Assembly (NCBI GenBank): GCA_038496675.1
Contig: CM076669.1
Coordinates: 8,725,924 to 8,789,923 of the forward strand
Length of the DNA: 64,000 nucleotides
Origin: Rachycentron canadum
Taxonomy: Eukaryota; Chordata; Actinopteri; Carangiformes; Rachycentridae
Direction: 5' to 3'
The notes under the pieces were generated by a model, which saw only the letters and a program-made list of their open reading frames with translations, did not search any database and was not told the DNA's origin. This document shows positions 46,901 through 58,422 of the stretch, in pieces. Positions within the stretch are counted from its first letter, which is position 1, and each line of letters begins with the position of its first letter. The translations under genes were made by a program, and so were the position numbers.

Positions 46901-47849
46901 CATGGCAAGCTCTTGCTGTAGCTGCATAGGTGCTAATAAAGTTATATTAGCACCTATGCAACTACGACCCTGAACAATTAAGTAAAACTCCAGTTAAATC
47001 AATGGATCAGGTTTAAACAGTGACTAAGATTCAGGTTTGTTTTTTTTTTTCTCTCAGGAGACCAATATATTTGTGGATGTATCCTGAATAGTTTTTCCTG
47101 AGATTCTCAAGGCCTTTCTGTGTAACGGCCTTGGCTGGGTCGAATTCTGCCTTGGCTGACCAGCAAGTGCTCAGTTTCCAAAATTTGGAGACCCTGGTGC
47201 ACATCCGACAGACACTGAAAAACACAGTGAAATTACACTAAGAGCTCTGCCACTTGTGTTGAGAGTTGCAGGTTCAAGATCATCTCAACACTTTAAATTG
47301 CAACTCTTTTTATGGTGTCATCAACTACAGTACCACCGCCTGTAGCTTACTCTGCTGATTTAAATAGGGGTTTCCTTTTCATTTAATTGCACTAATATTC
47401 TTCTTGGGCAACAAAACACTGCATCTGATTAGAAAAATAATTTAAGATACCTGTCAGTTACATTTAATCACTCCTCATGGAGGTAGACTCAATGAACATG
47501 ATTCAACAGGACATTACTGGCTTTGTATCAGTCGCTTTGAAATTTGAATAAAAATACTGATACTTGTCACCACATCATTAACTGGGAAATGCAGGTTTAA
47601 AATCAGCAGCTTATTGCAGAGCATTATTGCTCAAAATACAATATTAGGGAAAAGTACTGCAATATACTGTATTGATTAAGATGTATCAATACAATATAGT
47701 TCAAATGTAGTGATAACACATCAATAAATTAGTATATTGTATAATATCTGTTTGAAGCATCAGTATTCCAGAAACAGTCTTGGGCACAAAGAATATAATA
47801 GGAAAAAAAAGCCACAAACTGGAAGCATTAGCTGCAAGTTTCACAAAAG
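43986..47849. other. convergent spacer between tmem60 and rsbn1l
   Basis: 3.9 kb without a recognised gene. It could include a long rsbn1l 3'UTR, since minus-strand AATAAA also occurs at 46484-46489 and 45597-45602. It contains a T-run at 45506-45520 and a strong hairpin at 46923-46960. Open frames here do not resemble known proteins. Confidence 0.6.
46923..46960. other. perfect 16-bp inverted repeat (hairpin)
   Basis: Left arm TGCATAGGTGCTAATA (46923-46938), loop of six, right arm TATTAGCACCTATGCA (46945-46960). Outside one mismatch the pairing continues for about five more bases (GTAG/CTAC plus a wobble). Confidence 0.95.
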
Positions 47850-47870
47850 ATCGTTGTGGTGACCTTTATT

Positions 47871-47914
<44 letters not shown>

Positions 47915-48347
47915 GACACAAATCTGACACTTCCTACCTCTGATGGCTCACAGATATTCTGATATTCAAAAGGGCTACACTCACTTCAAAAAAAAAGGAA
48001 AAAAAGAAACTGAACCCGGCAGCAGTTTGGCAGACTTGAACCTGGAAAATCTCTTCCTCGATGTCAGATTGTGGCACACCCATAGTTTACTAAAGGCCAA
48101 CACTACCAGTACATGCAACAACTGCTTAATATTTTTGAACCAGAGCACAACCAAAATATCAGCACAGTCTAAACCAGTCCAGTCAAGAGGTGTGGGGTAA
48201 ATAAAGTCCAACTCTGCTTTATAAACAACTCTGTGTCCACACCGATACACTCCACTGTCTTCACCATTATTTCCTTTTTACACTGTTTTACAACTACACA
48301 AACAAAATAAAACCTCGTACGTATACAGTCGTTTAAAAACAGCATCA
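47850..48347 (-). other. rsbn1l: rsbn1l proximal 3' untranslated region (inferred)
   Basis: Lies between the end of the last exon and the first minus-strand AATAAATAAA (47865-47874). It contains (AT)n at 47877-47912. Confidence 0.45.
47865..47874 (-). terminator. candidate rsbn1l polyadenylation signal
   Basis: Overlapping AATAAATAAA on the minus strand, about 480 bases after the last coding exon. Confidence 0.45.
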
Positions 48348-51332
48348 TTATGTACAAAAACTACTATAAAATCTGTCTCCGCTCCTCCTCATGCTTTGGG
48401 GTAGGGGAGAGGACAGAGGGGGAAGGCTGAGGAGGGAGAGGAGGTGGGAGGGGAGGAGGAGGCAGAGAGTGTGAGGAGGAAGGGGGAGGNNNNNNNNNNN
48501 NNNNNNNNNNNNNNNNNNNNNNNNNNNNNNNNNNNNNNNNNNNNNNNNNNNNNNNNNNNNNNNNNNNNNNNNNNNNNNNNNNNNNNNNNNNNNNNNNNNN
48601 NNNNNNNNNNNNNNNNNNNNNNNNNNNNNNNNNNNNNNNNNNNNNNNNNNNNNNNNNNNNNNNNNNNNNNNNNNNNNNNNNNNNNNNNNNNNNNNNNNNN
48701 NNNNNNNNNNNNNNNNNNNNNNNNNNNNNNNNNNNNNNNNNNNNNNNNNNNNNNNNNNNNNNNNNNNNNNNNNNNNNNNNNNNNNNNNNNNNNNNNNNNN
48801 NNNNNNNNNNNNNNNNNNNNNNNNNNNNNNNNNNNNNNNNNNNNNNNNNNNNNNNNNNNNNNNNNNAGGAGGCGGGTGGGGATGGGGATGGGGAAAACGT
48901 TGTGACATAGAGAGTTGAACCTGTGCTGGTGATGAGGTTTGGTATTGCGGTTGTAGCGGGTAAGAGCTGGGGGGCTGAGAGAGGAAAGACTGAGGGGGGA
49001 GGAAGGGGTGAGGGGTGAAGTGTGGGTGCTGAGGAGGGAAGTAGGTTTTGGTGAACTGATGGTGGTGAGGGAGGTGAGGAGGAAGAGACTGGGAGCTGGT
49101 CAGAGGAGTGTTTGGTTGAGACGGGGAGGGGATTAGGGGAGGCTGGTAATACGGCTGAGACTGGGTGGTGATATTTGGTTGGTGGGGGGGGTGTAGGTGA
49201 AGCTGGCTCACGTGAACCGAATGGGGAGTTGGTGTCTGACTCAGAAAAGAGTTAAGAGTTTGCGGCTGTGCAGGAAGGGAGGGATTGGACAGTGGATTTG
49301 GGGGGAGGATTGGAGGTCTATGAGGGAGGTGGGAGTGTGGCAGTAGAGGGGGGTAAGAGGGGGGGAGCATGTGAGGGAGGTGAGAAGGCGGAAGATGCTG
49401 GGGTGTGTATTGCTGCATGTAAATCCCTTGCCTCCCGGAGTCCTGTGGCGCATGTATCTGTGGATCCGCAAACATCCTGGAGTCTGAGTCCGAACTGTGA
49501 GTCCATTTCTCTGAAAGCATTTGTGTCCGTGTGTCACATACTGTGTGTGTCCATGTGTCAGCTTGGGAAGTGTGCATTTGTGTATCCAAAGCAGGTGAAC
49601 CCTGTGGTGCTCGAACCTCTGACTGCACTCGTGTCCATGTGTCTGAATCAGTGTCTGGCCTCAGACGCAGCAAATCTCTGTCCTTCATTTGGTCTGACTG
49701 AGAGGAGGGAGGCAGCTGGGAAGACGACGAGAGCGTGGGGGGAGGGAGTGTGGACAGATATGGGTCCACTGAAGGCTTGGGACCAGTCAGAGTAGGTGTG
49801 GTGGAGGTTAATGCAGGGGAAGATGTGGACAGACCGGGAACAGAGGAGGAGGTAGACGAAGACGAACTGGGAGCAGCAAAAGAGGAGCGTAGAGGAGTGG
49901 ATCCAGCTGAAGGCGCGGAGGAGGAGGAGGAGGAGGAGGAGGAGGAGGAGGAGGAAGACTTAGAAAAAGAAAAAGATGGTGACAGAGGTGTTTTAATATC
50001 CGATTGAGAAGTAGAAGAGGAGGAGGAAGAGGACGCTGTACTGGAAGACGGTGTTCTGTTGTCTGAGTGGTGGTAGTGGTGGTGGTGGTGATGATGATGG
50101 GGCTTTGATGATGCTTTGGGTTTTGTGTGCTGATGAGGAGGATGAAGAGAGGCAGGAGGGGACAGAGGGAGAGGCGAAGGTGATTTATTTTTGCAAAGAG
50201 GAGGAGCTGATGGGTCTGTCTTCACCTTAGCAGGTGGTGAATCCTGCTGTTTGACTTTTCCTCCTCCTTTCAAACTGTTAGACTCCTCCTCTTTGTCTCT
50301 GGCACTGCCCACGTTTGAGTCCACTGAGAAAGCAGGCTGAGGCAATACGAGTGGGTGCTGAGGATGAGGAAGATGATGATCCAGCTCCTCCTTTTTGACA
50401 GCTGGCAACGTCCTGTTTTCTGTCACATTTGCCTCCTCATCCTCCTCTTTTATCCTCTCCTTTACTCCCTTCTCACCCTTCTTCTCTCTCTTGCCCTCCA
50501 CTTCCTCTTTTTCCTCAAACTCCACTGCTTCTTTCTCCTTCAACTCAACTGGCTTCTCCTCCTGCTCCTCCTCCAACTCTTCTTCCTCCTCCTCCTCCTC
50601 CTCCTCCTCCTCTTCTTCCTCCTCCTCTTCATCTCCCTCTCCTTGGTGGTACTGCCTTAAGCGGACATGCCATGCCAGGCTGCAGACGGCGGATACAGTC
50701 TTGAACTGGTGGACCACATTGCGGGGAATGAAGTAGATGTCATCGTGGCATAGGCGAATGCGAGCGTAACGGATGCCCTCGCGACGCAACTGGTTTAGTT
50801 TGGCATCATCCACCCACTGCACACACTGTTAAAGAGAGAGGTGGAGACAAGGGTTTAGATGGAGGAAAGGACGAGATGCAATCCAGAATAAAACACCCAT
50901 CTTTTAACACCAACATCTATATTAAAAACTGACTCTCCTTGTAGATATGTATTATATATTATATAAAGAAGAATTTAACTTGTGTGTGTGTGTGTGTGTG
51001 TGTGTATAAAAAGGCTGAACAATGTGAGTAGTCAGCTTCCATCCTGATATGTGTTGTGCTGCTGGACAGGTCTACATGCAAACTTATGTATATATATGAA
51101 GTTCAAATGCAAATTATAAATTACTGAACTAACCCTGCGTTTTATTTTTGCTCCACCAGGTGTCAGCATCCAACATCAGTACATATTAATATTCCCCCTC
51201 ATCCAGTATTGAGTATTAAGTGTTCTATTAGTGTAACACTGTGGGATAATTCTGTGTCTAATTTGGGATGTAAAAAGGATGAATATACTGAGCTGAATCT
51301 AATGTGTGAGCAGTTCTTATTTCCATGGCTTC

Positions 51333-51404
<72 letters not shown>

Positions 51405-54400
51405 GCAAAACCTGAGACAGTGGGGGTTCATGTAGGTCCAACTGCAGCCTCTGAACAACATAAGGGAAATCACCAGCGTGGAAACACACTACGTCTTTGG
51501 TTACACGAGGAGGCTCCGAGCTGAAAAAAGGCCGATTGTATAATATCAGTCAGTATATGTGTACCTGACAGTCTGACGTCAAGAGTGTGACCATGTGTTG
51601 CCTGCCCTCACTGCTTACCCTTCTCCGGAGCAAACGGCCTTCAGCACCCCAACGGCTGCTGTGGTCTGACGTTCAAAACCCTGACCGATGTGATCAGCGT
51701 GTGCCCGAGTGCGATCCTCAAACAGCATCTCTCTGGGCTCGCTGGTCCTGGGCAGCGACTGCAGCAGGTTCTTCACTTCGTTGGTGGAGCTACAAGAAGA
51801 CAGAAGTGATCACTGCGTCAGGGAAAGTAGAAGAAAACACATCTACAGAGATATTCCTCTTGTCCCTGCTTCTCTGGCACCTAATAAAAAGGAAAAATGA
51901 CTGAAGGTGAGCAGGCTGCTCACTCTTCTTTAATTTTATTTGTTTCTTTGTTTTGTTTGCTGTGCAAAACAAACGCACCAGACAGACTGCTAGTGTTGTT
52001 AACTTGATAATGTAAGTTGTGATTTAGTGCTATATAAATAAAACTGAATCCTTAGTGTGACACAAGGAGTGAAGAGGATGTTGGGAGGGTGGATTAGTGT
52101 GTACCAGGGCTGCACAGTATGGAATATTGGCGTGATCGTCTTTGTATTTCATATTCAGAGAAAAGGTTTAAAAATGACAATCGTGTGATATTTACAGTGG
52201 CTTGTATCACACAAGCATGTTCCCTTACGCCTGGAGCATGTGATTGGTAGGCCAGTGCGTCCCTGTAGCACCTGGTAGTAACAATGCACAAAAACAATGT
52301 TATGACACGTTTTACTTTTATCAAAAAATTGTAGATCCTGCATTTGGCAATCCTTGTCATTATTGATTATATTTCGATAAATTGTGCAGCCCTGGTGACA
52401 TTAGGAAGCATCCATTTAGTGTATTTAGGATCTGATTAAGTATTTTTGTAACCTTAACTGAATGTGTTCAGTCTTCAGTGATTTGTTGATCAAAAATTTA
52501 TTAGGAACAATTTGACTTCTGGATTGTATGGGTCAATGTTATTTCTAATTGCTATTTCTCATTTTTATGTAAAGGTGAGTAGGTTTCTTCTTTGCTAATT
52601 TGTAATTGAGGACACATTGTGGGACTTTCACAGCTAAGATGTTGAGGAATTAATAGTAAAAATCTAATAGTTGCACAGTACAGCACTGTGTAAAAGCACA
52701 TGCATTACGTATGGATAACATTTAATACACCTGAGCTTTTCCTCACTTCAGGCCAAAATATTTATCCTTTGTTTCCTCCAAAATTTCTTTACTTTTTCAT
52801 GCTGGCTGGTGGCAAAAATCACTTTTCTCTGCATGATCAATAAAGTGTTCATCAAAATTCTAAACACAAAATACTGATAACAAGAAAATTAGAATAAAAA
52901 AATCTAAATAAAATCAGTAATAGCTGCTTGTGACAAAAGATGAGGTTACATTTAAGATAAATAATGGAAAGCAAAATGCAATAAAACACACATCAATGCT
53001 CAAATACAAACACACACATTCTTGGCTTCATGCACACAGACTGAGAGGCTAACGAGTAAAAGCATAAAAATGAGCTGTGTTGCCAAACAATGGAAGTACT
53101 GCAGTCAGCTCACTACTGGATCAGTGACTCACACTGGAGCTGCAGTCAGATTCAAACAAGAGTATAAACACACACAGTCTGCGAGAGATCCCTACATGAG
53201 CGTAACACAGACACACACATACGGACTGAACAGCAGTGAGACTACCCGTGCTGAACACTGAATTGTGCATTCATTCATTCAGAGATAAGAGCAGAGGCAG
53301 GAGATGATGGAAGAGGAAGAAAGAAGCTGAGAAAAATATTAGAGAGTGGAGGGGGAGATTAAAACACACACACACACGTATACACACAGTGTGTCTGAGC
53401 TGACTGCAGGCTGACAGTAATGAATGTAAAACCAGAAAAGCTGGTAAGTGAAACTGTGAAAAGGAGAGGTGTAGAGGGAGGAGTGCTGAACATGCACATC
53501 TAGAGTCATATTGAAAGTCCATCTACTGTAACTATCCTCTATATGTGAGGTCCCATTGTGCTGGCATGTGTGTCAGTATGTACAGCCAGTGGGCAAATGT
53601 CTGCACCAAGACACACTCCTGTGTTTGGTGTTTGGTTCGAAAAAAAAAAAACATTTTAAATTGGGAAGGAGAAGAGGAACAGCTAAGTGGGAGAGGAGTG
53701 AGAGAGGAGATGATGGAGGGAAACGGTAGATAAAGGAGATGAGAGGTGGGGTGAGGAGGGACATGGCAGTAAAAAGAGGGTACAAAGGAGGGAGAGAAGG
53801 ACAAAGGGGAGACAGAAGAAACCACCTCTGACGAAAAATACTGTTAATGTACATCTTAAAGCTGCAGTACACTCATGGCAGAAAGGATGTATGTCACATT
53901 TACATTTCACACACTGAGATAATGCACTTATCTTTTCGTTCTCATTGTTGATGGGTATGCAGATTACTTTGTTGATTAATGGATTGACTGTTATAATATC
54001 TTTGATTTCACCAAAAGCACAAGAAAATGAAAATTCATGTGCATTTCCATCAATTCCTGTTGAGCTATCAAACCATTGCAACAGAAAAGATGAGGTAAGT
54101 AATAGGGCGCCAGTCAAACCTCAAATGGTTTCAAAAAATGTGATGGATGGAAATAAGGCATTTATTTATTTGCTGCTATTTTTTGTCTCCTCAGTGGAGC
54201 TTCAGTGAACAGTGTAGTCACATGTACATCACTCGCTAACTCTCCAAAGCACATTTGCTTTCATTAATGCAGAAACTAGTCTGTCTCAGCCAAGCGTAAA
54301 AACTTTTTTGCTGTTGTAAACTGTGTATATATAAAGGTGGATAAAAATTCACCTAAATGGAAAATGCCCATTGTTGAGAAGTCTGGAGTTAAATATTTCA

Positions 54401-56178
54401 GTCAAGTCTGTCCTAAAACAATAATCAGGCACCCACTGAACCAGGACCATAGAAAATACCTTCATAACGTGCTTCCATTGTGACAGAATTTCCTTACTTA
54501 CTGCGGCCTGCTCTTTATCATCTTGCTGACAGCAACCGGACTCTCAATGAAACCCTCTTGATTGTCATTTGTCATGCACAGAACAGCATGTTCAGCATCA
54601 GGCCTCTGTCCTGTCTGCAACTGGTGCTGTCCAAGGCCGCTGGCGTTACTATGCAATTATTGTCAATCTCCGGAAGCACTGCGCTCTTTCGCTAAAGGCT
54701 GAAATATTTTGGTTTATTTTCATCGTCTGACCACTGTAATCAAGCTGAATTCTCAGACTGCGTGTCTCAGTGCTGACAGAAATGTACAACAGCTTGACCT
54801 TTTCACTGAAACCACCAGGAAAAGAAGCAGAGCTGTTAAGAGATGTTCCCCATGCACAAGCAGCTTCCTGCCTTCAACACAGCACACAGTCAAACTGCAG
54901 ACAACTGCAGTCTCACTGCAAATAAGATCATGTCTTTCTCCCTCTCTTTCTACTTCTACACTGTCTTTATGTCTTTTTTCCTTATACACACAAACAGACA
55001 TACAATGCTATGACATATTCAATAAGTGCTTTCTGTAAACAGACTATAACTTATAGTTATAGTCTGCAACAGCAGAGTGAAGTGAAATAAATCAAATTAA
55101 AGCAGGAAAGAGAGGTCACAAGGAGGAAACAGGAGACAGATCGTAAGAGAAACAGAGAGACAGACAGGGTAGGTATTTAGAGGTAGCAAGAGGACAAGGA
55201 CAGAGAAAGGAGAGAGGAAAAGAGAGAAAAAAAGGAAAGCGTTTGAAGGACAAGGGAAGTAAGAACCAGAGGAGGGATGGTGGTGACAAAACTACACCCC
55301 AGTTTGTAGATGTAATTTTGTGATGCTTTTGAATGAGGATTTCTAATCAAGTGATGGGGTGAGAGAGAAGAAGAGGGAATAGTTAAACCACCCCTCTTTT
55401 GTCTGTCCACTGCTTCTCTATAAAAACAGATTCTCTCAGCCCCAGCTGTTACACAAGTGTTTCTGACAGTCATTTACACTGACACACACTCTCTTGACAG
55501 CCACCCCCTCCAAACACTGTCTAGACACATGTATAAATGCGAGACGTACTGCATGTATTTATAGTCTGAATTCAGGTGCAGTCACTGATTTAAAAACTGC
55601 ATTTCTTTTTATTACTTCCTATTTTTTCCGACCAGAAAAAACAGTGAAGATTTGTGTGAATATTAAGACAACAAAAATTAAAAAGGGCTTCAACTACCAA
55701 ATATATTCTTCTTTTTTTTAATTAGTAACTTAATAACTTGGTTTGTAAAATATCAGAAAACAGTGAAAAATCTGCATCTCACCATCTTTAAATGCAGTTT
55801 CATTGTAGGTTTTTACTTGAAGAGATTTAGTTTACAATAATATAAAACAGAGAACAGCAGTAAAACATAATTTAAAAAGAGGAATTAGCGAACGGTTTGT
55901 ATTTTTGCTTACTTCAACAAATATTGTTTATCATGATTTATTTGTTTTGTCAGATAAAATCAACTACAACAAAAATGGAATAAATGAAATCCAAAACATT
56001 AGTACTGATATGATTAGTAATCAACAGAGACAAGAGAGAAGTAAATGAAGCATGGGAGGAATGTGTGTAGTGTGTGTTGTCCTCTGTTTGGCTGGCTGCC
56101 ATGTGAAGTAGCGTCTGATGTCGGCTCTATTAACATAGTGATGATCTCATCTGAGTGGTGAGCCACATACCGGTCACA

Positions 56179-56214
<36 letters not shown>

Positions 56215-58422
56215 ATCATTTCTCTTGTCGTCTCACACTGAAATCATGTGCGTTTGTGTCTGTGTAAGCGACAATGGCACTGTGACAGAGACAAACAGAG
56301 AGGGTGTAATTGCTTCATCCGAAGCTGCTGGGTTACAACAAAGCTTCATGAGGCTATTGCGGCTGCTGCTTCAAATGTGCGAGTGTGTTTTGTTACTGTT
56401 ATTCCATAATCAGTCCTCATGTGCTGCGTGGAGAGTACAGAGGCAAGCTGGCTCATTAAGGTGTACACACAAACACACACCACTGAGACTTGTAGGCAGA
56501 ACAAACAAAACTCGGAGACCAAAATCCCTGCAAATTCTGACTCTGTCTCACAGCAGTGTTTAAAGGGGATTCAAAGCATTGGCTGGCTTATCTGCGAGTG
56601 CATTTACAAAATGTGCAGTAAACTGCAGTGTACTCACCGTTTTCTTTTAAAAGGGGACTTTGGTATATCAGCCACAGGTATCATCTGTTCTCCTGGTCTG
56701 ACCCACATTATGGGACCGTCGTCGCTTTCTGTGGGATTCATCAGTCTCAGACTGGAGGACGTTCCCCATGGAAGGGTCCTCTGCAACCAGACAGATGAGA
56801 GGAACAGAGGAGAACATGAGAAAAAGAGGACACAGGGGTATATAATCATAGCAGTATGTCAGTTTAGTTGTTAACCAGTTCATCAAGTATTTTATTTATT
56901 CCATGAGCAGAAACTGTCCCCTGGCGAAGCTTGTCACTGGCACCCAAGATGTTTCAGACAGTGACAAATCAGAGTCAAAACTCTCGACAGATAGGAAGCG
57001 CCAGTGGATGTGCAGCTTTTGATATTCAGCATACGACACCACTCCTCCACACTGAATGCAGGAGATTTGAAGTGTCAGCACAGGATAGCAAACAGCAGAA
57101 AAGCTTGTCACGCCTGCATTTCAGGGACAGCAGTAAACACAGCATTTTGGTGGTCTTTTCCTGCACAGACATTTTACTTCCTGAGCTGAAGCTGGAAGCT
57201 GCATCAAATCACTGTGACACACCACTTAACGCCTCTCGTTTGCCAGCCACCACTGAGAATATTAGGTGCGTTGTTGATGTTTGTGTGTCGCAGTATCTCC
57301 CCATCTGCTCAGTTTGTGCCATTTCCATAAAATAATCTGTGGTGTAAATGCATTGGACTATTTGGGCACATCTAGTTTATAGCTGCATTACAGTACATTT
57401 ACAATGTACAGACTCTTTATAGGGTAAAAGCAAGTAAATTATGACTGGAGTACCTAAAACCCACTTTATATTTCAGTGAGGAGGAGTTGTGTGACACAGT
57501 GTCTGCCACTTGTCACATAACATCTTGACTAATCCTCCAACAGTGTGCAGTGTTGTTTAACGATTAGAGCCGGCCCAGTTGAGTTTTGTTTAGATTTTTT
57601 TTTTAGCTTGAATCAGATACTAACGCACACGTGTAGAGAACAGAGAGAGGAGCAGGACATGGTCAGAACATCTTCCTCATGGTCCTGAGGCATAAGAAAA
57701 AATACTAACTTGGCACACCAACACAAAACTGATGGTTTTGCTGTAAATGCTGCTACGTTGTAGTTTCACAACAGACAACACATTTTTCACCCATTTGTTA
57801 TATTCTACATTTTTGTTATTGAGCAAAAAATAAAAAATAAACTGATTTCTCCCACTAAAAAATAATGTGTGTGAATTTGTGCTTATTCCTGTATCAGAGA
57901 GCTTCACTGTTGTTCAAAAACAAAAAGCATGTCATTGAGCCACGTCTGAGCTGGTTGAGATGATTTTCCGTTTACATGGCTGTTGATTTATTTCATGACT
58001 CCCTGCTGCCTTAAATATACACTAGGCTGCACAGTGTGTAAATCCTGCACTCAAAATAGCTCTTCACAAAAATACCATTTTAGTAAAAGTCAACAGATGA
58101 TTAGGAAATAATTCAGTCCGTTTCAAAAAATATACTATACAATATAACAATGTAACTATACTAGTGGGATAAATGTTTTAGCATAGAAAAATGTTAGAAA
58201 TTGTAGCGTCCTCATTCATTCGGATTTAAATACAAAATTCTGCTGGTGTTTAGGATTACTGCCAATCATCCTGTCCTGACTCACCTTCAGGAAGGGCGAC
58301 TCCTCCAGCATGCTGAGGAACTCTGGGAAATAATTCCCGACCTCCTCGTCCACAGCTCCCACCAGGCTGATCTGTCTCATTGCTCCGGCTCTGTATGTAC
58401 CGTGACTGTATGTTTTCTTCAC
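48348..58422 (-). CDS. rsbn1l: round spermatid basic protein 1-like (3' part, five exons)
   Basis: Nuclear JmjC-like protein of the RSBN1/DPY-21 family; DPY-21 demethylates H4K20me2. Exons high to low: 58422-58285 (VKKTYSHGTYRAGAMRQISL..), 56780-56638 (RTLPWGTSSSLRLMNPTESD..), 51789-51619 (..VKNLLQSLPRTSEPREMLFE..), 51520-51412 (..VVCFHAGDFPYVVQRLQLDL..), 50825-about 48350. Phases agree (0,2,2,0). Probable Fe(II) HxD is the HAD of RTRAHADHIGQGF; the probable third ligand is His in DDIYFIPRNVVHQFKTVS (my inference from the JmjC fold). After RLRQYH (exon residue 60) the protein becomes a very long low-complexity tail: poly-Glu, Lys/Glu-rich, poly-His, poly-Ser, then Pro/His/Gln/Ser-rich. 840 residues are visible before the gap. 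The end is uncertain because a 377-N gap breaks the frame. N-terminal exons lie beyond 64000. The rsbn1l assignment over rsbn1 rests on linkage to tmem60/phtf2. Confidence 0.92.
48490..48866. other. assembly gap (377 N) inside rsbn1l last exon
   Basis: Run of N flanked on both sides by C/T-rich minus-strand sequence encoding Pro/Ser/His. The upstream coding ends exactly on a codon boundary (653 codons from 50825). A gap of 377 (not divisible by 3) forces the downstream frame to LPLPPHTLCLL.., while a multiple of 3 gives PPPSSSHSLPPPP.. ending KHEEERRQIL at a double TAG (48361-48366). Confidence 0.97.
49918..49954 (-). repeat. coding (TCC)n repeat: poly-Ser in Rsbn1l
   Basis: GGA units on the plus strand read TCC on the minus strand and encode a run of more than 12 serines in the tail. 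Confidence 0.9.
50579..50637 (-). repeat. coding (GAG)n repeat: poly-Glu in Rsbn1l
   Basis: CTC/TTC-type triplets on the plus strand encode an almost pure acidic run of about 20 Glu right after the conserved domain (QYHQGEGDEEEE). Confidence 0.9.
50826..51411 (-). other. rsbn1l last intron with CA repeat at the donor
   Basis: 586 bases. The donor is GTTTTG (51411-51406), followed after six bases by about 63 bases of CA (plus-strand TG at 51339-51401). The acceptor is TTTAACAG before TGTGTGCAGTGG. A shorter GT tract lies at 50982-51004. Confidence 0.9.
51339..51401 (-). repeat. (TG)n microsatellite, CA in rsbn1l RNA
   Basis: About 31 TG units starting 10 bases into the intron after a weak 5' splice site. 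Confidence 0.97.
52017..52048. repeat. dispersed teleost repeat fragment
   Basis: Contains GTGATTTAGTGCTATATAAA followed by TAAAACTGAA, close to a sequence ending found very often in teleost genomes (GTGCTATAYAAATAAAATTGA). The reverse complement resembles the fragment at 23271-23320. Confidence 0.55.
52104..52395. mobile_element. non-autonomous hAT-like MITE
   Basis: 292 bases bounded by a perfect 13-bp terminal inverted repeat: CCAGGGCTGCACA at 52104-52116 and TGTGCAGCCCTGG at 52383-52395. There is no transposase frame inside. CAGGGCTGCAC-type ends are common on hAT-related elements in fish. I could not find a clean 8-bp target duplication in the flanks, so the superfamily call is tentative. 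Confidence 0.7.
55040..55066. repeat. 12-bp perfect inverted repeat
   Basis: CAGACTATAACT (55040-55051), spacer TAT, AGTTATAGTCTG (55055-55066). It is short and AT-rich; its function is unknown. Confidence 0.9.
56781..58284 (-). other. rsbn1l intron
   Basis: 1.5 kb between the exons starting RTLPWG and ending SPFLK. Nothing beyond AT-rich sequence was recognised. Confidence 0.8.

Larger units (their letters stand above)
51790..56637 (-). other. rsbn1l intron with repeats
   Basis: 4.8 kb. It contains a teleost repeat fragment (52017-52048), a hAT-like MITE (52104-52395), purine-rich stretches (53280-53360, 53660-53820, 55130-55260), a 12-bp perfect inverted repeat at 55040-55066 and (CA)n at 56180-56212. 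No further rsbn1l exon is needed: the flanking exons join in phase. Confidence 0.8.

Noticed and set aside
47221..47300. tRNA-like B-box (GGTTCAAGATC) as a SINE or tRNA
   Set aside because: No matching A-box or cloverleaf could be drawn around it.
48444..48905. Plus-strand open frame across the N gap
   Set aside because: Made mostly of unknown residues from the gap; no support.
49268..49795. 175-aa plus-strand open frame
   Set aside because: Antisense shadow of the rsbn1l last exon, whose minus-strand frame continues the conserved domain in phase.
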